A stretch of DNA of 64,000 nt from the NCBI GenBank assembly GCA_036703985.1, contig DATNQN010000108.1, forward strand, positions 62,001 to 126,000. The letters run 5' to 3'. Shown in pieces: positions 1 through 9,327 of this stretch (positions are counted from its first letter, which is position 1; every line of letters starts with the position of its first letter). Both the position numbers and the translations under genes were made by a program. The notes under the pieces are model-generated. The model had not been told where the DNA came from and did no database searches. It was given only the letters and a program-made list of their open reading frames with translations. The DNA comes from Leptolyngbyaceae cyanobacterium (GTDB taxonomy: Bacteria > Cyanobacteriota > Cyanobacteriia > Cyanobacteriales > Aerosakkonemataceae).

Positions 1-1750
1 CAAAAGTGGTACGAATTGGCAACGGTGATTTGCTGGCAGTAATCACAATTCCCTTATTTTTAGTTGTTAATGCCCAGTCATAACAAACTTGGATACTGTT
101 AGCATCGGGTGGGAATAATGGGAACACATTGCCATTTCGCATCATCGCCGCAAAATATGCTTCAATTTCCGGGCGTTGGTGCGTCCAACCGTTGCGTCCT
201 TGCTCTAATGCGCCTGCGGTATATAAAGTAATCGTGGAAGGAGTTGGACGGCGTAATTCTGCCATTGCTTGGGTGACAGTTTGCCAAATTGGTAATCCGT
301 TGATGGCAAAAGATTCGTAGGAACACCACAAGCTTCTTGCACCCATCAAAGATAAACCAACGGCTAATCCCGCACAAGCATCTTCACTCAAAGGTTCGTA
401 AACTTGTCCGTTTGGTGATTGATTGTAAAGGTCATCTGTGGTGGGGTGAATAATCTTTAATGCCTGGTTTATATTGGCAATTGCAGATGCTTCGTTACCG
501 TCAGCGTTGGTGACTAAAAAAGCGCGATCGCATTCTCCCACTTTCCCAACTAATCGCCCCATTGCGGTTGTTGAAACTTTCGGTTCTCCACCAACTGAAT
601 ACTCTTCTAAAGGTAATTGACCTAATTCTGGTAACGGTAATACAGATTCCGTTACCGCAGTTTTGGCCGCAGGGCCACCACCTGCCCGTTCGCAATTTGT
701 TCGCACTAATTGCCAAGCTTCCACAGACAATGCACGACCTTTCAAAGCTTCGGAAATGTGCGGCGCATCTAATGTATCTTTAGGATAAAGATTGTGAGAT
801 TTTGCTCCCCGTGCATGAACTCCTGCACCTTTCAATTGCTTGATAATAAATGCCGTTAGTTTACCGCCAAGTGCAGATTTTGCTGCTTTATCTACACTAG
901 CTAAAATTGCTTTGGTGAAAGCAAGACGCTGTTCAAAAGAGAAAGCGGTGCTATCAACATAATCACCGGGTTGGTTTTTATCATCAAAGTTTTTAGCATC
1001 TACTAAAATAACTTCTGCAAAACCATTACCTTTCCAATAAGCGATCATTTCCTCATTGGTTTTAGTGGAAACCATGCTATGGTGTTCCTGACTGTAACCG
1101 TTCCAAACTAACACTGGTAAAAAGTTAGTTGCACTGGGATAAGCAGTGTGGAAATGTGCCATACTGCTCATCGGATAAGGTTCGCCCATCCCGCCATCAC
1201 CCATCGTGAAGGGGAAAAGTTTGTCTCTGTGCAATAAAGCAGCTGCCATTGCAAAGTGCTGACCTTGACCGAGTGGGCCAGCAGGTGCGAGAATACCGGG
1301 AATGTAGCCGGAAAGGTGGCCCAAAAGACCGTGCTTTTCGCGGAAACGATCGCGCAACTGCTGCACAGTAGAAATACCCATGTCCTCCAAAGAGCGATCG
1401 AGGAACATCGAACTATAAAATCCCGGCGCGTGGTGTCCCACTTCCGTGAGAATATTCTTATAACCCAGCAAAATTAAAGCGGCATGAGCTTCCGCAGAAC
1501 TGGCAAAACCGCCTGGGTGTCCCGAAGCTTTACTACCCGTGATTTGCAAAGTAAGATAACGAAGAGCGTCAGCTAGCAGCAAAGTTTGATACACTGCGGC
1601 TGGGTCGGTAGGATCGGAAATGGCGACATTGCCTTCTGCGATCGCAGGTTTTACACCATACGTCTCGAAATGCGGTAGCGCTTCGCCAAAGTATTGAATA
1701 CCTTCGCAAAAATCGGGGACTGAGGTTGCTTTTGGGGTCGTTGCAGTCAT
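1..1750 (-). CDS. Transketolase-like ThDP-dependent enzyme (3' end beyond window)
   Basis: Read on the minus strand, a frame of 583 codons is open from the ATG at 1750 to the window edge, so the C-terminus is missing. The N-terminal half has the transketolase order of motifs: SGHPGG, then GPLGQG, then GDGGMGE, which resembles the ThDP-binding GDG segment. The central part (TAMGRLVGKVGECDRAFLVT, then LSEDACAGLAVGLSLMGAR) looks like the pyrimidine-binding domain. It lacks the phosphoketolase signatures (GPGHGG, GGELGYSL), so I prefer a transketolase-family enzyme acting on sugar phosphates; the substrate cannot be read from sequence. AAGGA sits about seven bases before the ATG and supports this start. 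It is followed, on the other strand, by the P450 gene. Confidence 0.8.
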   Translation of the reverse strand, partial: MTATTPKATSVPDFCEGIQYFGEALPHFETYGVKPAIAEGNVAISDPTDPAAVYQTLLLADALRYLTLQITGSKASGHPGGFASSAEAHAALILLGYKNILTEVGHHAPGFYSSMFLDRSLEDMGISTVQQLRDRFREKHGLLGHLSGYIPGILAPAGPLGQGQHFAMAAALLHRDKLFPFTMGDGGMGEPYPMSSMAHFHTAYPSATNFLPVLVWNGYSQEHHSMVSTKTNEEMIAYWKGNGFAEVILVDAKNFDDKNQPGDYVDSTAFSFEQRLAFTKAILASVDKAAKSALGGKLTAFIIKQLKGAGVHARGAKSHNLYPKDTLDAPHISEALKGRALSVEAWQLVRTNCERAGGGPAAKTAVTESVLPLPELGQLPLEEYSVGGEPKVSTTAMGRLVGKVGECDRAFLVTNADGNEASAIANINQALKIIHPTTDDLYNQSPNGQVYEPLSEDACAGLAVGLSLMGARSLWCSYESFAINGLPIWQTVTQAMAELRRPTPSTITLYTAGALEQGRNGWTHQRPEIEAYFAAMMRNGNVFPLFPPDANSIQVCYDWALTTKNKGIVITASKSPLPIRTTF

Positions 1751-2262
1751 GCTGAGTTCCTTAATGTGTATGAGGAGACAGTACGTGCTGAATTTATTTA
1801 ACAAAGATTTTACAACTTTTATGTTGCGAAAGTAGATTACTTATCAGTAATGCACAGATAATTAAGTTAAATGTCATTTGTCATTGGTCATTGGTCATTT
1901 GCGATCGGCGATCGTAATCTCATACCCGGTAACATCGATTACCTAAAAAAATCCCCTTCTTATCTGCGTTTATCTGCGTACCCTGCGGGAAGGCTATCGC
2001 CTATATCTGCTTACATCTGCGGTAAAAATTTAACCTCTGATTCCCACAGATCGTTTTTCCCATCACACTTACCCTACCAATACAACCGGACACGACATAA
2101 TTTGCTGATTTCCCCAGTTGGCATTCAACATATTTGTCTCTAATTTGCTATAATCTCTATCCTTTTAAAAAAGCAATTATCAGCAATCGAAAATCGATCG
2201 ACCTACACTAAAACTTAATTGAATTAACTTAGAAAAAAGATCTGCAATATCAAACAGTAGCA
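1751..2262. other. Divergent intergenic region with simple and palindromic repeats
   Basis: This gap separates the divergent transketolase-like and P450 genes and should hold both promoters. It contains a short tandem repeat of TCATTGG (1876-1901), HIP1-like GATCG runs, and a palindromic repeat segment near 1978-2012 (CCCTGCGGGAAGGC, then CGCC) that resembles a segment at 28598-28625. A reading frame of 90 codons inside it is composed of these repeats and is not taken as a gene. I see no clear promoter or operator. Confidence 0.5.
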
Positions 2263-3648
2263 ATGAAACTACCACCCGGCCCGCAAACACCCACCTTTAT
2301 CCAAACTCTCCAATGGGTCTTTCGTCCCATGCCATATATGGAAGAGTGCGCCAAACGCTATGGCGATATCTTTTCCATTAGATTAGGCACTAAATTCGAT
2401 CCTTTAGTGTTCGTAAGTAATCCAAAAGCCTTGCAACAAATTTTGTCAAGTGACACCAAGCAATTCGAGGCACCAGGTCAGTTCAACGGAATTTTTGAAT
2501 TTTTGCTAGGAAAGCAGTCCGTGATCATGCTCAGTGGCGCTGCACATCAACGTCAGCGTCAGTTGATGATGCCTCCCTTTCATGGTGAAAGGATGCGAAC
2601 TTACGGTGATACGATCGACAATATTACAAACGACATCATCAATAAATGGCAGATAGGCAAACCTTTCAGCGCTCGTTCTGTCACCCAAGCGATCGCCCTG
2701 CGGACGATCCTAGAAGCAGTATTTGGCCTCTATGAAGGGCCACGCGCCGAAAAACTAGAAAAACTGCTTAGTAAATTGCTGGATGAAACAGGTACGCCTT
2801 TGAGCGTTACCATGCTTTATTTTCCAGCTTTGCAAAAAGATTTAGGTGCTTGGAGTCCGTGGGGGAGATTTTTACGCCAACGGCAGCAAGTTGACCAACT
2901 CATTTATGAAGAAATTCGAGAACGGAGAAAAAATCCCGATTCATCTCGTACCGATATTCTCAGTATGCTCATAGCAGCTAGAGATGAACAAGGACAATCA
3001 ATGACCGATGAAGAATTGCGAGATGAATTGATGACCCTTTTGATCGCCGGTCACGAAACTACTGCTACCGCTTTAGCTTGGGCATTGTATTGGATTCACA
3101 AACTGCCAGAAGTACGCCAGAAATTAGTAGAAGAACTCGATAGTTTGGGAAACGATGCAGACTCTAATGCTATTTTCAAATTACCTTATCTGAATGCCGT
3201 TTGTTCGGAAACTTTGCGGATTTATCCAGTGGGAATGCTTACTTTCCCAAGAGTGCCGAAAGAACCAGTATCGCGGGGAAGTTACGATTTAGAACCGGGT
3301 ACGGTGTTGATGGGTTCTATTTATCTGATACATCAACGAGAAGATTTATATCCAGAACCGAAACAATTTAAACCAGAAAGATTTTTGGAAAGGCAATATT
3401 CTCCTTATGAATTTCTGCCTTTCGGTGCAGGTGCGAGACGTTGTATTGGTTTTGCTTTTGCTTTGTTTGAAATGAAAATAGCTTTAGCGAAGATACTCAG
3501 TCGCGTTGAATTGGCACTTGCTGACGATCGCGAGGTAAAACCGATAAGACGTGGTTTAGTGACAGCGCCAAATCGTAGCATTCAGTTAGTGGTAAAAGGA
3601 GAACGTCAGGTGCAGTCGCGGAAATTGGAGACAGTGGGAGCAAATTAA
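2263..3648 (+). CDS. Cytochrome P450, CYP110-like
   Basis: A 461-aa soluble bacterial-type cytochrome P450. The I-helix oxygen-activation motif AGHETT is at residues 262-267, the K-helix ETLR at 316-319, and the heme-binding loop FGAGARRCIG at 387-396 with the thiolate ligand Cys394. The start MKLPPGPQTP and the overall length match the CYP110 family of filamentous cyanobacteria, some members of which hydroxylate long-chain fatty acids or terpenoids; the substrate here is not predictable. There is no membrane anchor. It stands alone: no ferredoxin or ferredoxin reductase gene is adjacent, so electrons must come from elsewhere. A hairpin repeat lies about 60 bases downstream. Confidence 0.93.
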   Translation: MKLPPGPQTPTFIQTLQWVFRPMPYMEECAKRYGDIFSIRLGTKFDPLVFVSNPKALQQILSSDTKQFEAPGQFNGIFEFLLGKQSVIMLSGAAHQRQRQLMMPPFHGERMRTYGDTIDNITNDIINKWQIGKPFSARSVTQAIALRTILEAVFGLYEGPRAEKLEKLLSKLLDETGTPLSVTMLYFPALQKDLGAWSPWGRFLRQRQQVDQLIYEEIRERRKNPDSSRTDILSMLIAARDEQGQSMTDEELRDELMTLLIAGHETTATALAWALYWIHKLPEVRQKLVEELDSLGNDADSNAIFKLPYLNAVCSETLRIYPVGMLTFPRVPKEPVSRGSYDLEPGTVLMGSIYLIHQREDLYPEPKQFKPERFLERQYSPYEFLPFGAGARRCIGFAFALFEMKIALAKILSRVELALADDREVKPIRRGLVTAPNRSIQLVVKGERQVQSRKLETVGAN

Positions 3649-3708
3649 AAATTAACAGGATATCAGGGGACTGAATAATTACAGCAGATTCCAGTTAACG
3701 TGAGGGAT

Positions 3709-3741
3709 AGAAACCCGATTTCTTCAAGAAACCGGGTTTCT
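3709..3741. repeat. AGAAACCCGG hairpin repeat, copy 1 (double unit)
   Basis: Two inverted units of the palindrome AGAAACCCGGTTTCT, slightly diverged in the left unit (GATT instead of GGTT), joined by TCAAG. Further copies are at 19392, 39529 and 46678. It lies between the convergent P450 and CHAT genes and could act as a transcript end for either. Confidence 0.8.
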
Positions 3742-3781
3742 GTTATACTAAATCCGGATTTTAAAAAATTAGACCTTGTTG

Positions 3782-6484
3782 CTACAACCAATTCCCCACC
3801 AACACGAACGGCGACCAATAAAATGGATGCTCGTACTTCGGTGTTTTTAACAAAGCTAATTGAGCGCGACGCAATGCTTCGGCTTTCGTCATATTAGGTT
3901 GGGTAAGTTGTCGATAAAATTCCGCAATTAGGGTAGCGGTAGATAAATCTCGAACCGACCACAAAGTTGCTAAAGTACTGCGTGCGCCGGATCTTACTGC
4001 TACTCCTGCTAATCCTAAAGTGGCTCGATTATCCCCCGCCGCCGTTTGACAAGCACTGAGAACAAGTAATTCAATGGGATTAGTTTGGCTGCTTTCCCTA
4101 GAACGCAATAAGTCTTCAAATTCTCTGATATTCAATTTTTGATTCCAAGTGAGAATGAATGTTTCTTCGGGATTGGAACTAAATTGTCCGTGAGTAGCAA
4201 AATGTACGATCGGGAAAGCATCTGCGTTGATTTTATTAAACAAATTAGTTTCCGTGAAGTCTTGATTTAACAGGACTTGGGTAGGTAGTTCGTTTGCAAT
4301 TTCTTTTAACTCATTTTCTACACCAGGCAAAGCTAAAAAACCGCTTCTAGCTTCTGTTAATCCAGCAGTTAACGCTTTGATTTTGGTGCGTGCTAAACCT
4401 AATGTTGGTAGTAGTTGCAAACCGGGAGTCAGGGCGATGCTGTATTTTTCTATTAAATATTTTCGTCCATCATAAAGTACTGACATCGGCACGTTTCGCA
4501 ATACGCCATCAAGCACGAATACCAAAGTTTTAATGTTACTGGTGGCTAATTCCTTTTCCGCTGGCTCGATCAACCAATCATAAATTTTTTGGGAAATTTG
4601 CAAACGAGAATTAGCGGAAAAAGCTGGGTTAATTGATTGGAGAAGTTCGTCAATATTACTTTCGATCTCCGTTTTGGGTAACTTGGTTCTATAGTGGAAT
4701 AAAGGTTGATCTGGTAACGATACAATAACTTCTAAACTATTTTCTAAAATAATCGGATAAATAACGGCTGCTTCTGTATCAATTGCATCAATTTGTTTCG
4801 GTTTAACGTCTAAGCAAGCTTCTCGGAAAAAGTTATCTAGTTCGGCTAATTGAAGTGCTTCGATAATTTGTCGTGCTTGTTTGAGATTTGGTTGACTTGG
4901 TTGTTGTTCAAATAAGAGTAATTCTACTAATTCTCGATGTACGGGTTCTACGCTTTCTCGAAAGGAAAACTGCACGTCGGGATTAATTGCTGCTAAGTCG
5001 CTGCGGAGAATTTGCAAGGTATTCACTGCTTGGGTATAAGCTGCGATAGCGCTAGCGCGCGACGCTGTTGCGTTCGCATTTTGAATATTTCCTTTCTGTT
5101 TATAAATTTTACCCAACTGCCAAGCATAGTTAGCCATCATATCATTAGCGCTAATTGATTGGGCAATATTTAACGCTTGTTGCGTTAATTTTTCAGCGTC
5201 AACCCATCGTTGATTTTTTTCATATAATTTAGCCATCGCTCCCAAAGCATAAGATTCTGCTTTCGGATCGTCTAATGCTCTGGCTTGTTTTACGGCATTA
5301 GCTAGTAGTTGACTTATCTCATTTGTCGAGGAAACATCGCTAATATTTGACGGCAATTTCAGTAAATTATTAGCTAAATTAACTTGTAAATAAATGGAAA
5401 GTCGGCTGGAATTAAGGTCGTTAATTTTTGATTTTACTTGTGGCAGTAATACTTGGACGGTTTCCCAGTTTTCGCTCTCTATGGTTAAACTGAGTTGATT
5501 GAGTAAAGCTTCTAGCTGATTAATTTGACTAGGTGCGATCGCAAATGCTTGCCGATAAAAATCAAGCGCTTTTTTACTATCTCCAACACTTCTAGCATGA
5601 TTGCCCAAACTAAAAAGAATGGCGCTAGTTTCGGCGGGAGAATTGAATTTTTGAGCGATCGCCAAACTTTGGTTTAAAACTTCTTGAGATTGGCGCAAGT
5701 CTCCCAAAACTTGCAATGCTTCTCCCAAGCTCCTTAAACCCGTAGCTTTGAGTAAAGAATCAGGCAAAGATTTGAATCGCTCGTTCACATTTTCTAAGTT
5801 ATTTTTAGCTTTTTGGTATAATCCCAAAGCTTGTAATGCTTGTGCTTGATTAATTTGACTACCGATAATACCGATTTCATCCCCTGCTTTGGCATATGCT
5901 GCTTCTGCTTGTTTCCAAGTAGTTAAAGCCGCTTCCGTTTGTCCGATCGCTAACTGAAGATTGGCTTGGGTATTGAAAGCTTGACCTAAAATGGCCAGAT
6001 TTTTTCGCTCTAACTTGATTTGAGTTTGTAGAATGTTTAAACTTTTCGCGATCGCGTTTTTCCCATCCTCCCATTTCCCCAATTCTTGATAAGCGTTAGA
6101 TAGATGATTTAAACCAATCGCATAAATCAGGCGATCGCCTTTTACTTCCAGTTCTTTCGCTGCTTGTTCCCAAACAGTCGCCGCCTCAGAAAAACGTCCG
6201 GCTTCGTAGAGAATTTTTCCCCTCTCTAAAAGCGAAACAGTATTTGATTCGGACAAACTAACCCCCCAAACTCCTTCTCGATCCCCCCTGCCCCCCTTTT
6301 TAAGGCCGGAAAGCCCCTCTCCTGGCAGGGGAGGGGTTGGGGAGGGGTCAGCCCCGGCATTTTGACTAAAGTTAATTGAAAAAACACTATTTAATTGATG
6401 ATTAGTTTTACCAATTGCCGGAGCAACAATAGTAGCTATTAATAAACTTAGCAAACTCAAACAAAAAAATTTAAATATTTTCAT
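3782..6484 (-). CDS. Secreted TPR-CHAT (caspase-like) protein
   Basis: A 900-aa protein: signal peptide or N-terminal anchor at residues 1-25, a low-complexity linker at about 35-80, TPR-type helical repeats at roughly 90-490, and a C-terminal CHAT domain at about 640-900. CHAT domains are caspase-fold cysteine protease-like domains; the catalytic pair is present as HFATHG (His765) and LSACQTA (Cys812). The N-terminal export signal suggests action outside the cytoplasm, unlike CRISPR-linked TPR-CHAT. It starts only 9 bases after the stop of the TPS-domain exoprotein upstream, so the two form an operon, and the exoprotein is an attractive substrate or partner (inference). Two blocks of dispersed repeat DNA are translated inside it (near residues 43-74 and 469-481). 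Confidence 0.9.
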   Translation of the reverse strand: MKIFKFFCLSLLSLLIATIVAPAIGKTNHQLNSVFSINFSQNAGADPSPTPPLPGEGLSGLKKGGRGDREGVWGVSLSESNTVSLLERGKILYEAGRFSEAATVWEQAAKELEVKGDRLIYAIGLNHLSNAYQELGKWEDGKNAIAKSLNILQTQIKLERKNLAILGQAFNTQANLQLAIGQTEAALTTWKQAEAAYAKAGDEIGIIGSQINQAQALQALGLYQKAKNNLENVNERFKSLPDSLLKATGLRSLGEALQVLGDLRQSQEVLNQSLAIAQKFNSPAETSAILFSLGNHARSVGDSKKALDFYRQAFAIAPSQINQLEALLNQLSLTIESENWETVQVLLPQVKSKINDLNSSRLSIYLQVNLANNLLKLPSNISDVSSTNEISQLLANAVKQARALDDPKAESYALGAMAKLYEKNQRWVDAEKLTQQALNIAQSISANDMMANYAWQLGKIYKQKGNIQNANATASRASAIAAYTQAVNTLQILRSDLAAINPDVQFSFRESVEPVHRELVELLLFEQQPSQPNLKQARQIIEALQLAELDNFFREACLDVKPKQIDAIDTEAAVIYPIILENSLEVIVSLPDQPLFHYRTKLPKTEIESNIDELLQSINPAFSANSRLQISQKIYDWLIEPAEKELATSNIKTLVFVLDGVLRNVPMSVLYDGRKYLIEKYSIALTPGLQLLPTLGLARTKIKALTAGLTEARSGFLALPGVENELKEIANELPTQVLLNQDFTETNLFNKINADAFPIVHFATHGQFSSNPEETFILTWNQKLNIREFEDLLRSRESSQTNPIELLVLSACQTAAGDNRATLGLAGVAVRSGARSTLATLWSVRDLSTATLIAEFYRQLTQPNMTKAEALRRAQLALLKTPKYEHPFYWSPFVLVGNWL
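5042..5078 (-). repeat. In-frame palindromic repeat inside the CHAT gene TPR region
   Basis: A GC-rich run of overlapping short palindromes (GCGCTAGCGC, GCGACGC, GCGTTCGC) sits in otherwise ordinary AT-balanced coding sequence. It is translated as about 13 Ala/Ser/Thr/Arg-rich residues (ASRASAIA core) between two TPR helices. The composition looks like a dispersed cyanobacterial palindromic repeat that inserted in frame. Confidence 0.55.
6262..6354 (-). repeat. In-frame G/C-tract repeat inside the CHAT gene linker
   Basis: A run of C- and G-tracts with a hairpin (CCCCTCTCCT, GGC, AGGGGAGGGG) is embedded just after the signal-peptide region and read as a Pro/Gly-rich stretch (SPTPPLPGEGLSGLKKGGRG). 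The same type of tract occurs as intergenic repeats in this genome (for example 28265-28532), so I read it as a dispersed repeat that kept the frame open. Confidence 0.65.
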
Positions 6485-6493
6485 TATTTTTAC

Positions 6494-8974
6494 TCAAATA
6501 CCGCAATTATTTGGTTGATTCCAAGCATTTTGCCCTGTCGCTTTTTCAGCATTAGCAACCAGTTGCAATTGTCCTTTTTCGTTAAGACTCCATCCAGTTG
6601 CTTCCCTAATTAGGGATTGATAATTTAGGTTTGGCGATCGATGATTTGAATTAACCGGCAAAGATGAAACTCTCTGTAGGTTTTCCATCCGCGATTCCCC
6701 ATTTGCTAAAATTCGCACATCTCGCCAAAGCGCTCTCCCTCGCAGGGTTTGATTGGGATCGATCGGCAAACCACCCCTTCCCGTAACCACAAATCGATTA
6801 CCGCGATCGGCTGCACAACCAGCCACAATTTCAGTAGTAGGATCGGCAACATTTTCTGGTAATTCAATCAATCCCGCACCGGGATTAACATCAGGAGTAT
6901 TAATTTCTACCGTCCCGCTTAATTGAGGATTTCCCCCCGTCGCAGTGATATCGCTTTCTGTTGTTTCTGCTTGCCTAAATTGGCTACCAAAAATACCAGC
7001 ACTATTAATGTTTACTCTACCACCTTGATTGGCAATAGAATTAGCAGTGATATCGCTATTTTCCAGCGCCACAAACGTATCGGTTTCCAAAGAGATATTA
7101 CCACCATTCCCAGTACCGCCAGCAGTAGCAGTAATTGCACTGTTATTGCGTAATTGCAAAATTTGAGTTTGCAACCGAATATTACCACCTTCACCGGATG
7201 TAGTAGCAGCCGTAATTCCACCAGAATTAGTCAGATAAATTGCCCCAGCATTTACGCTCAGCAAACCAGCATTTCCAGAACCATCATTTCTAACGCTGAT
7301 TAATCCACCATTTAGTACTCTCAAACTTCCCGCGTTGATGGTGACGTTTCCCGAAGCACCAGAAGGTGTAGGTGGTAACCCTAAAATTTGTCTGACATTT
7401 GGATCGGCGAGATTAGCAGAAGAATCGATCAAACTAGGATTAATCGAACCGAATACCGTACCGCTGACTTCCACGAATTCAGCAGCATTAATGGTCACGC
7501 TCCCCGCATTTCCAGAAGCTAAGGTAGAGGAAATTACTCTTCCTCCATCTTTTAAAACTAATCTGGAAGTTGCGATATTTAAACTGCCTGCATTGCCTGC
7601 ATTAAAAGTAGCAGCACCGACAGTACTGGGGGCAAAAATCATTGGCTGAATTCCCGTTAATTCTATAGAATTAGCATTAACAACTACATCGCCGCCGTTC
7701 CCACTACCATAGGTTGTAGTACCAACAATTCCGCCATTTAATGTGGTTAATTGTTGAGTGGATACAGTAACATTACCGCTATTTCCCGCACTATAAGCAG
7801 TTGTGTTGAGCGTGCTAAGAGAAGATGGGTTAAATAAGGAAAATCCGATTGCTTCTACAGATTCGGAAGCATTAACCTTTACGTTACCTCCCGTAGCGGG
7901 ACTCAAGCTTCTGGCAGTAATAATTCCTCCTTCTCGCAAGCTCAACCCCCTGGTTGATATATTTATATCTCCTCCATTGCCAATTCCTATGGCATTGCTA
8001 ATCAAGCCACTAGCGATCGCTCCGTCGGTAGTAGTGCCAACTAGTTCGAGAGATTCGGTTGCGTTAACTTCGATTTTTCCAGGGGGTTGAATACCGGGAT
8101 TTTCGATTAATGCGACCGAACCATCGCGAATGGAAATCGAACGTGCTTGAATTTGAATGGAGTGACTGGCATCAGTTAACGATCGTGCTGATATTTCTAC
8201 ATCTTTAAAATTTTGAATACCCGAATAATCTAGCGTCCAATCAATTGGATCGAGATTAACTATACCTGTTTCTACGCTACCTAATTTGATTTTTTCTCCT
8301 GTGAGAATACCACCTTCTAAAGCTATGCCATTACCGACTAAAACTATCGAGTTACCTGGTTGCACCCGCAGTCCATTTTCGTTACCTCTGATGAATACCG
8401 GGTATGCTGAGTTGACGAGATTTAGGTTGTGCCCTGTATTTTCGATCGCGATCGCAGCGGAATTTGCCCCGAATTGCAAACCAGTAGGTACGTTTATCGT
8501 CAATAATGCTGGCGTTTGCAAGTTGGTGGCACTGAAAAAGCTACCATCAGCAAATCTAATACTATTTGCCGTACTTGCAATCAACGAACCGCCGATATTT
8601 AATCGGGCATTAGGCCCGAAAACGATACCGCTGGGATTAATCAATAATAAATTGGCAGTACCGTTGGCGCGAAGTATACCGTCAATATTTGAGAGTTTGC
8701 TACCTGTCACGCGGGTAATAATATTTTGAACATCAAGAGAATTGTTAAAAAATGCTTCGCTTCCTCTGGGTATAGAAAATTCTTGAAAGCTATGAAACAG
8801 GTTTTTTCCAACACTGGTTCCTCCTTGAATCACCACCCTATTACCATTGATTACTGTTGAGTTTTCTGGTAAAGAGGTATCCGGCCAAATTTGCGCGGTG
8901 GTTGGCAGGTTAATGCAAAATAAAAAGAAGGCTAAAGTACTGGATATGTATAGATAGCGATCGGTCTGTTTCAT
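6494..8974 (-). CDS. Two-partner-secretion exoprotein with filamentous haemagglutinin N-terminal domain
   Basis: An 826-aa TpsA-like protein. Residues 1-28 are a signal peptide ending TTAQ. The TPS domain follows, with the signature NPSGIVFGPNA at 113-123 (family consensus NPNG), then a long beta-helix of repeated strands rich in GGxI, SGNAG and ALTI-like turns, and a C-terminal tail with a cysteine pair (GCAADR, and NNCGI at the end). Such proteins cross the outer membrane through a TpsB/ShlB transporter; none is encoded in this window. No agglutinin or toxin domain is seen at the C-terminus, so a surface or adhesion role is the default. The CHAT gene follows after 9 bases in the same operon. 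Confidence 0.9.
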   Translation of the reverse strand: MKQTDRYLYISSTLAFFLFCINLPTTAQIWPDTSLPENSTVINGNRVVIQGGTSVGKNLFHSFQEFSIPRGSEAFFNNSLDVQNIITRVTGSKLSNIDGILRANGTANLLLINPSGIVFGPNARLNIGGSLIASTANSIRFADGSFFSATNLQTPALLTINVPTGLQFGANSAAIAIENTGHNLNLVNSAYPVFIRGNENGLRVQPGNSIVLVGNGIALEGGILTGEKIKLGSVETGIVNLDPIDWTLDYSGIQNFKDVEISARSLTDASHSIQIQARSISIRDGSVALIENPGIQPPGKIEVNATESLELVGTTTDGAIASGLISNAIGIGNGGDINISTRGLSLREGGIITARSLSPATGGNVKVNASESVEAIGFSLFNPSSLSTLNTTAYSAGNSGNVTVSTQQLTTLNGGIVGTTTYGSGNGGDVVVNANSIELTGIQPMIFAPSTVGAATFNAGNAGSLNIATSRLVLKDGGRVISSTLASGNAGSVTINAAEFVEVSGTVFGSINPSLIDSSANLADPNVRQILGLPPTPSGASGNVTINAGSLRVLNGGLISVRNDGSGNAGLLSVNAGAIYLTNSGGITAATTSGEGGNIRLQTQILQLRNNSAITATAGGTGNGGNISLETDTFVALENSDITANSIANQGGRVNINSAGIFGSQFRQAETTESDITATGGNPQLSGTVEINTPDVNPGAGLIELPENVADPTTEIVAGCAADRGNRFVVTGRGGLPIDPNQTLRGRALWRDVRILANGESRMENLQRVSSLPVNSNHRSPNLNYQSLIREATGWSLNEKGQLQLVANAEKATGQNAWNQPNNCGI

Positions 8975-9327
8975 GGAAATTTTTTAGATTATTTTTGATG
9001 TACTGGTATATTTTAAGTATAAAAAACAACAATTTTTTAAGTTAATTGCATAAATATCCGTAATAATGCTTAATTAAAAGTAGGAAAGGTAGGGCAGCCG
9101 ATTTATACATTTCATACAAGTGGGAAAAGTAGGAAAAATAACTGAATTCTTGTCTCTTTACAACCGCCAAAACTATTACTACAATTAATAATTAACTATA
9201 CTACTTAAAAGTAACACCAATTACCTACTTAGTATCTCTGAGTAAAAAAAGTAGTTTATTTAACAACTGCAAATACGATATAGACTGCTACGCATAAAAA
9301 TGTTAGTTTTCATGAGGATTTTCCATT
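8975..9327. other. Divergent promoter region between the TPS/CHAT operon and the DUF928 gene
   Basis: An AT-rich gap between divergent units; both promoters should lie here. Short degenerate repeats of AGTAGGAAA type occur at 9079-9140. GAGG at 9313-9316 is the ribosome-binding site of the DUF928 gene. Divergent layout makes co-regulation of the two halves of the island plausible. Confidence 0.5.

Noticed and set aside
1-1750. Phosphoketolase (Xfp) as identity of the first gene
   Set aside because: The diagnostic phosphoketolase motifs are absent, while the transketolase-type order SGHPGG, GPLGQG, GDGG is present.
1871-2143. Open frame of 90 codons on the plus strand
   Set aside because: It is made of simple repeats (TCATTGG units, HIP1 runs, palindromes) and has no ribosome-binding site or protein-like pattern.
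3782-6484. CRISPR-associated TPR-CHAT (Craspase-type) protease
   Set aside because: It has an export signal, and there is no cas7-11 or CRISPR array nearby; the context is a TPS exoprotein operon.
7335-8729. Several plus-strand frames of 95-147 codons opposite the TPS exoprotein gene
   Set aside because: They are antisense shadows of a repetitive coding sequence; their hydrophobic content mirrors the beta-helix repeats.
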